Made by a program: the position numbers and the translations under genes. DNA of 64,000 nt from NCBI GenBank assembly GCA_000697055.1, contig JNDT01002236.1:186001-250000 (forward strand), given 5' to 3'. Below the pieces are notes generated by a model, which was not told the DNA's origin, made no database searches, and worked only from the letters and a program-made list of their open reading frames with translations. This document shows, one piece after another, positions 58,486-64,000 of the stretch. Source of the DNA: Saksenaea vasiformis B4078 (lineage: Eukaryota > Mucoromycota > Mucoromycetes > Mucorales > Saksenaeaceae). The first letter of the stretch is position 1. Each line of letters opens with the position of its first letter.

Positions 58486-59019
58486 CTTCTCATGATCCAA
58501 AAAAAATAAAGAAGGTTGGGAAGACTAGAAAGGACCATCTTTGTATTCTGAACAAATGACACCATTCCTGAAACAATACATAACATGAAATTTAATAATG
58601 TATCAGAAAGTAGGAATGGGAGAACTAATGAATTCGTTGCACATATTGAAGTACGGTAGTCAGAGTACATGATGTACAGTGCTACGTTGACTGAATGCCA
58701 AAAATTCAGTCTGAGCACGAGATAGGTAGAACTAACTTCTACCAAAACGTGGGAAAAAGAAAATACCCTTCTCATGTTGTCTGCACTGTGATCTTCAACG
58801 TTTCCAGAAATGATCGAAAAACAGGTCTCGATCTCGATTGGGACACATTACCCTCCAGAAAATAACGTGTCTTTGGCCAATGAAATGACTGCACATACAG
58901 TGTCTCTTCTTCAAATTCAAGCTCAGGACGAATGAGAAGAATCGGAAAATAAATTAACTGGTTAGCATACGATTTGCAGGGTGGTATTTCTTCTTGCCCA
59001 CGCACCGACGCCGTAAACA
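58486..59019. other. 3' flank of the Fanzor gene
   Basis: About 530 bp downstream (minus strand) of the Fanzor stop. Two overlapping minus-strand frames (58,356-58,775 and 58,772-59,023) look like chance. In characterised Fanzor/TnpB systems the guide RNA is made from the 3' end of the gene and this flank, so it is the place to look for one. I see no obvious structured RNA by eye. Confidence 0.3.
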
Positions 59020-62000
59020 TCACACGTTTCTATTACGTGGAGCAGTTTCAGTTGAATTTGGTCTAGTAAAGACCGCTGGTCGTTGTCCTTGCTGAATCAT
59101 AGCTATGAATATTGCATGAATGTTTCTTGATGCATTGACATCCCGTTGCCAGACAGTATGACAGTTATTGCAAACTAATACTGAATGCAAGCATCGATGT
59201 TCACCAATATCCATTTTTGCCAGAGCTTTGACTCCGCACCGTGAGCAAACTTGGGATGTGTTGTATTCATCCATGTCAATCGTAATCAGTCGTCCGCAGA
59301 CGTCAGCACGCCTGAGCAACTTCCTGCACTTCTCCGCCAGTCCACATGGCTTTCCCTTGAACACCTTTCGACCAAATCTGGAAGCGCCATACACAACCAC
59401 AGGAACCTTGGTTGTGTCATTCTCCGTAAACGCCTTCCGCCATTTGCTGTTATTAGAGGTCACAAACAAAGTTGTTAAACTATTGTCATGCTCCTGTCGT
59501 CCTTATTCAACAACATAGTCATAACTTACTTCTCCTTAGGTGGAGGGGGTTCACCGGCTTCTCGATCCCGCCTGTTCCTCCGCTTTCTCCTTCTTCGTGT
59601 TCCGTCAGGGCGAAACATTTCATCATCGGCGAACTGGCCATGTCGACGAGATCTGGATAGATTATCAGCGTTACCTAGAGGGTCGTGATATTTAACGCCG
59701 CCATCAATGAAGATCTTGATCATTTCTTCGTCTAATCGTTGGCGACCTTGGTAATTTAAAAATTTCAAGCCTTGTATAGCCCTTTGGCCATAGAAAGCTG
59801 TCACTTCAGGCATGGCGTTCAACGTTGATACTATGAATTCGCAGATGCGGTCCATGTTGGCCGTTCTGTTAGTGCTGATTTCTGATTCAGCTGTTCGTAC
59901 AACGTCTGTCTTGCTAGAGTTGATTCGTTGCGTTGTCTTTTTAAAACCAGCCTTCGTATAGTACTCTGCTGTCGAAAGTCGTCTGATTTCATGTGGTTCA
60001 AATGTGACATCATCATTGTCACCTACAGAAGCCAAACAAAAGTTCAGGAACGCGATGGAACATGAATGATATCTCGTATTACGATTACAATTACCTTCGA
60101 TTTCTTCGGGTACACCTTCGGGTACGCCTTCGTACATCTTCCGGCTCTTCACCTTCAACAGGCGCCAACATACCTTCGTCGGGAATATCCTGGTCATCCT
60201 CCACTATGATATACAAAAGTTTAGATTTACCAATATCTACTTGTTATTGCAACGTCCCCGTCATTGTTGCATTGGAGTATCACGCATAAGACTCAGGTGA
60301 ATCTACTACTTACGTTCGACATCGGGCTCTTCGAGATACACGTTATTGCTTCCATTGCTGCAGACATACACCTCAGTCACACCAGGATCGGTCCCCCAGA
60401 CATTCATATATTCCATTTCCCATTCCTGAAAGTCTTCTGGGGTCAATGTAGGTAGACGTTCCTGCGGCGTAATAGGTTTGTCGAATGGAGTCGAGACTGC
60501 TAAACCATCCGTAAGGATATATCCTGAAAAGATCATACTAGCAATCAACGATGAAGATTGTAGTAATGATTAGTAAGCTGCAGCCAACAGATTTCCTTGT
60601 GTTATTTACCGAGGTTGATGTTTGATCTTACGAAGATCGAGTAAATTAACCAATGTTTCGCCGCCATGCACATAATTGGTCAGTCCCACAGCACGCAATA
60701 TCGTAACCATATCCTGGTTAGTGAGCTTGATGTACTTTTTGGTGAATGAAGGCTTAGGTACAAGATTGAAAAGACGTTGTTGCTTGAAGAGATGGTCTAA
60801 CTCGGGACGAAAAGTCTGGTCATACAAGCGTTGATTGGCTTGCGGGTCGTTTAAGTATATCGTTGATTGTAATATCTGCTGCTTGATTTGTCCAACCGTT
60901 TCGTCCAGCAGTCGTAAAGATTCATCACTCAAATAGCTAATTCGGTCGCGTTCCAACGTCGCATCGTTGATTATCACAGTACGTATCAAATTAGCGAGAG
61001 TTGACCGTCGACGCCGGCCCATCGTTGGGAACTCTGGAATCTGTCTAATTTTCTGGGAGCACCAGGAGCGTGGCGGTTCCGTTTGAACACTATCGATAAG
61101 CTGTAGTTGTTGATCGTTATAGCGTTCAAGATGGACAGCGATGTTGTACGCGTACTTCATGAATAAATCGGTATGGCGAGAGATAACTGCTGTTGTCAAC
61201 GTCGGCTGTTGCTGTACTACTGGCACGCCAACTTGTTGACATTGTTCTATTACAAATTCCAAAAGCTGCTGATTTCCAAACGTATTGTTACCGTAATAGC
61301 GCTGCATGGCTTGATCAAAATGTTGCCGGGCGGTTGTGAACTGTTGTTCCTGGTTTTGCAGCTCACCGGTTCGTTGTTCTAATTGACGAGCCATGTCGTT
61401 TATCCGATCGATTATATTATGTGTGCCATCATCAGTTATGAGTTCCAAATTGAACTGCTGAGTCATTTGCAACAACAAATCGAGCCTGGCTTGGACACCG
61501 GCTATCCTACCAGCCACCGTTTGGTCGTTCCAGCTTGCATCATCAAGTCGGTACTGAAGACCGAGATTAGTCGATAACTGTCGAAGAAATTGCATGGATC
61601 GTTGATATACGAGTATACAGCGGAGAACTGCCTGTAAGAGAAGAACCTGGGGTCCTACTGGTTGCATATCATGGGGCCCAGTGAATGGTTGACCGAGATA
61701 TTCCAAGTGATTGAATCCAATATCAATCAACACTGTTCGAGCACCATGTTGCGGCTGGATGATAGAGTCATGGAGCGATCGATAAAGAGACTCCAGGGTC
61801 TTCTGCGTTGCATCTTGGTGATGTTGAAGGTTGGCCAAGTTGAAAATGACCGTAATGTCGATATCAGCTTCGTCCATTACTTGTACAATGCTATCGTTCA
61901 CATGCTCGGTGTCCCCAAAGTTCGTTAATGATGAAGGAAATATTGGTGGAAACTCGTTATTATTCATACAGCATCCCAGAATGAACAACCCAAGTTTGTC

Positions 62001-63159
62001 TGCGTTGGCTTTAGTGAAATCCTATCGTGTTTAAGGGTACCAGGTCGTCAGTGTGAGTCCATAAACATACACTGGTGTAATAAATCATGAATACCTACCT
62101 GTCGTTGCACTAATTCCCTTAATCGCAAAGAGAACAGATCTGCCATCCATTGTGTCATATCTTCTACAATGCGGTTGTTGAACTTGGTTGCATAGCTATC
62201 CATACTGGAAGAAATAATGGAAGAGTACATTGCGCCATGGACTAAAGGTACCGTACACGAGTCATGGATCGTTGCGTACTGATCAAAAGTGCTAGATAAT
62301 TGTTCCGCAAGCTGCCGATCAATCGTGGTGTTGATCGAAATAGGTCGACGAGTGACAAGTTGGAAGACAGCATAAAAAAAAGATTTCGTAAATATTTTTT
62401 TTTTGATAAGGGAAGGTGCTGTTGTAGACACGTGTAGACATAGTACGTAAGAAATAAATGTGATTTGATGATCACGTCTCGTTTAAAGCATACAACACTA
62501 TCAATTCCATTCAATAGTTGCTCCCTGTCGTCGTCATCCGTCACATTCAACAACGTGTCCAGGCCGACTTTTCGCGTTACTTGCTTTGTGGGGCCAACTG
62601 CAGTACGTAACTGCTGCTTTCGTCCTCCCTGTTGAAATGGACATATACGGTTGCTCGAACGGCTATGCGTAAATGCAGTGTCAGGTCTGTTATTCCGGAG
62701 ACAAGTTGGACAGGGTGTTATCGAGGTTCTCCTCGACATTTCACACCTTAGGCGCGCCGCATCACGCTTTCGAGACTTTTCCTCGTTGGTCTGTCGGCGC
62801 TTTTTTTTTCTTCCTGCCAATTGTCGCTGAATGGAAGCTCCACTGGATTCCGGCTGGTTTCCGTCGTCGTCTTCATCGTCACTTTCCTCCTGTTCACTAC
62901 GTTGGAAACGTCTGTGCGCTAATATGACCAGACAAATAGAAGATATACCAAACTTCTGGTCAGTTGCGTCTGTGATGCTTTTCACCAATTGTTTCTTACC
63001 CTCCTGTAACTGATTCTGCTGCTGTTTGTACCGCTTTTTGTACATAATGATATCGGACACAGACATTCCATCGTAATTTTCCAGTCTAGGTAGCAAATCG
63101 GCACGGGCAATATTCAGGGAACGTAACAACTCAACCAATATGTCATCAGGTATATTCAT
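59020..63159 (-). CDS. Fanzor: TnpB-like RNA-guided nuclease
   Basis: Seven exons: 62099-63159, 60610-62021, 60314-60537, 60174-60203, 60095-60127, 59530-60022 and 59020-59446. They sum to 3,680 nt, so one added base gives exactly 1,227 codons with stop. The missing base falls in the ten-base run at 62,395-62,404. Residues 150-173 form a Cys/His zinc motif (CPTC..H..C). The RuvC-like nuclease begins with an Asp in WGTDPGVTEVYVC (residue about 875) and continues through FEPHEIRRLSTAEYYTKAGF and VVVYGASRFGRK. Next are DMDEYNTSQ, a zinc ribbon CSRCG..CNNCH, and the last catalytic Asp in WQRDVNASRNI (residue about 1,187). This is the TnpB/Fanzor C-terminal signature. Microexons of 30 and 33 nt encode an acidic linker. 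Confidence 0.88.
62395..62404. other. Ten-base homopolymer with apparent 1-nt frameshift
   Basis: T10 on the plus strand (A10 in the Fanzor mRNA). Upstream the coding phase reads YYVYTCLQQHLPL; downstream the protein-like phase is FTKSFFYAVFQLVTRRP. One more A would join them. Confidence 0.6.
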
Positions 63160-63189
63160 TACTTGTGAATCGTAAAGTTTCTGTATAAC

Positions 63190-63340
63190 AGATCACTGAT
63201 GACAAAGAGAGGAAACAGAGATAACGGACAGCGAGAGGAAAGAGAGACAACGGACAGAAAAAGAGAGAGAAGAGAGATAACAAAGAGAGACAACGAATTG
63301 CGACAGTAGATAGACAGAGAGAGAAGAAGATAAAGGGTAA
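63190..63340. repeat. GAGAGACAACGGACAG-like purine repeat
   Basis: Irregular repeats of AGAGAGACAACGGACAG and GAGAGATAACAAAGAG just upstream of the Fanzor start, probably in its leader or promoter. Confidence 0.7.
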
Positions 63341-64000
63341 GTAATGAAAGATCAGAAAATGGTGTCAAAGGGTAAGTGATAAAAAACCAGAAAATGATGT
63401 CAAAGCACAATCATCAAACTAAACTCGTCACATACATTGTTCTCTGGTTAATGCACTGTTCAAAACGTGGACAGTCAACGACAATAAAAAAGTATTGTTC
63501 TTCAATAACGCATATTATTACAAATGCAAGCTGTTGCTTCAGTTAATCCAGTAAGAAGATAATGAAAAGAAGATCGACGCAAAAACCTTATTCCGCTGTA
63601 CTGATCATTACTGCTCAAGTGACAACTATGGTGTTTAGTCTTCACAACACTCACTTTTCATTCTTACAACAAGGAAAGAATGATATTGGATGCTTAACCC
63701 AGGTTTGGAAGTCTGATCTGATCACTTTATTTACTGAATCACATATTCGATCGTCGATACTCAGCACACTTTTCCTGATACCGATTTTTACCTCTGATCA
63801 GAATTCCTCAACGGGGTTTAGAAAAGGAGAGTATGGTGGTAAGTGCGGCTATCTGTAAACTGTGTTCTCAATTAGGAAACAGACATCACTTCGCTGAATT
63901 CGGTTATTTGGAGGAAGTTTTAGCAATATTAGTTCCTGGCCCTTTTTCATACGAATAAACAGTATAACCGACACTATGGAAAATGGGGTTCCTGCTTGAC
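63341..64000. other. End of window, nothing certain
   Basis: A 98-codon plus-strand frame at 63,562-63,858 has no recognisable domain and no supporting context. A pair of GGTAAGTRAT-type motifs occurs near 63,338 and 63,371. Confidence 0.3.

Noticed and set aside
58356..59023. Two minus-strand frames of 139 and 83 codons downstream of the Fanzor
   Set aside because: They run through LTR-like repeat and AT-rich DNA, have no domain and look like chance open frames.
60120..60180. Apparent frameshift at the GTACCCGAAGG repeats of the Fanzor
   Set aside because: A 46-nt intron with a GTATGT donor (60,128-60,173) gives a continuous frame, and the total exon length supports it.
1..64000. CRISPR array, rRNA or bacterial operon
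   Set aside because: No regularly spaced direct repeats, no rRNA-like sequence, and intron-bearing eukaryotic genes throughout.

Overview
The window reads as nuclear DNA of an early-diverging filamentous fungus, most probably Mucoromycota (Mucorales-like). I infer this from compact genes with many 45-150 nt GT..AG introns, AT-rich spacers full of microsatellites and poly-T/poly-A runs, and a gene set that includes an HRI-type eIF2-alpha kinase, SCAP, R3H-SUZ, Vac7-like, alpha-arrestin, ALG2 and ALG9 proteins and a Fanzor. The species cannot be named from the sequence. No rRNA, tRNA or CRISPR was seen.

Positions 1-38,130 form a gene-dense housekeeping half. In order it holds a PHD-finger protein (-), an unassigned membrane protein (-), an ENPP-type phosphodiesterase (+), an F-box/LRR protein (-), an R3H-SUZ RNA-binding protein (-), a UCH-family deubiquitinase (+), dihydropteridine reductase (-), a Vac7-like vacuolar protein (-), an HRI-like kinase (-), a single-pass receptor-like protein with a Cys-rich ectodomain and an SH3 tail (-), an AIF/FSP1-like oxidoreductase (-), a CDF zinc transporter (-), SCAP (-), an alpha-arrestin (-), a membrane-anchored hypothetical protein (+) and ALG2 (+). 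Signalling and stress (HRI, arrestin, SH3 receptor), sterol sensing (SCAP), metal handling (CDF) and N-glycan assembly (ALG2, ALG9) are all represented, but I see no operon-like functional clustering.

Positions 38,130-64,000 are a mobile-element island around one conserved gene, ALG9 (51.7-54.0 kb). It contains LTR-like repeats, and a CACTA/Plavaka-type element with a tnp2 transposase and a divergent second gene. A 4.8-kb element with 26-bp terminal inverted repeats and a protein-primed family B DNA polymerase is inserted in the tnp2 gene. A 1.34-kb Tc1/mariner copy with TA target duplications follows, and the end of the window carries a large, seven-exon Fanzor (eukaryotic TnpB-like RNA-guided nuclease) gene. 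Microsatellites and poly-T tracts are much rarer here than in the left half.

The two most interesting objects are the small polymerase-encoding inverted-repeat element (42,067-46,870), which has no integrase I can recognise and carries an altered polymerase motif C, and the Fanzor gene (59,020-63,159), whose reading frame and active-site residues are preserved except for one apparent 1-nt shift in a 10-base A run. Many apparent frameshifts in host genes disappeared once short introns were modelled. The breaks I keep as breaks are listed explicitly.
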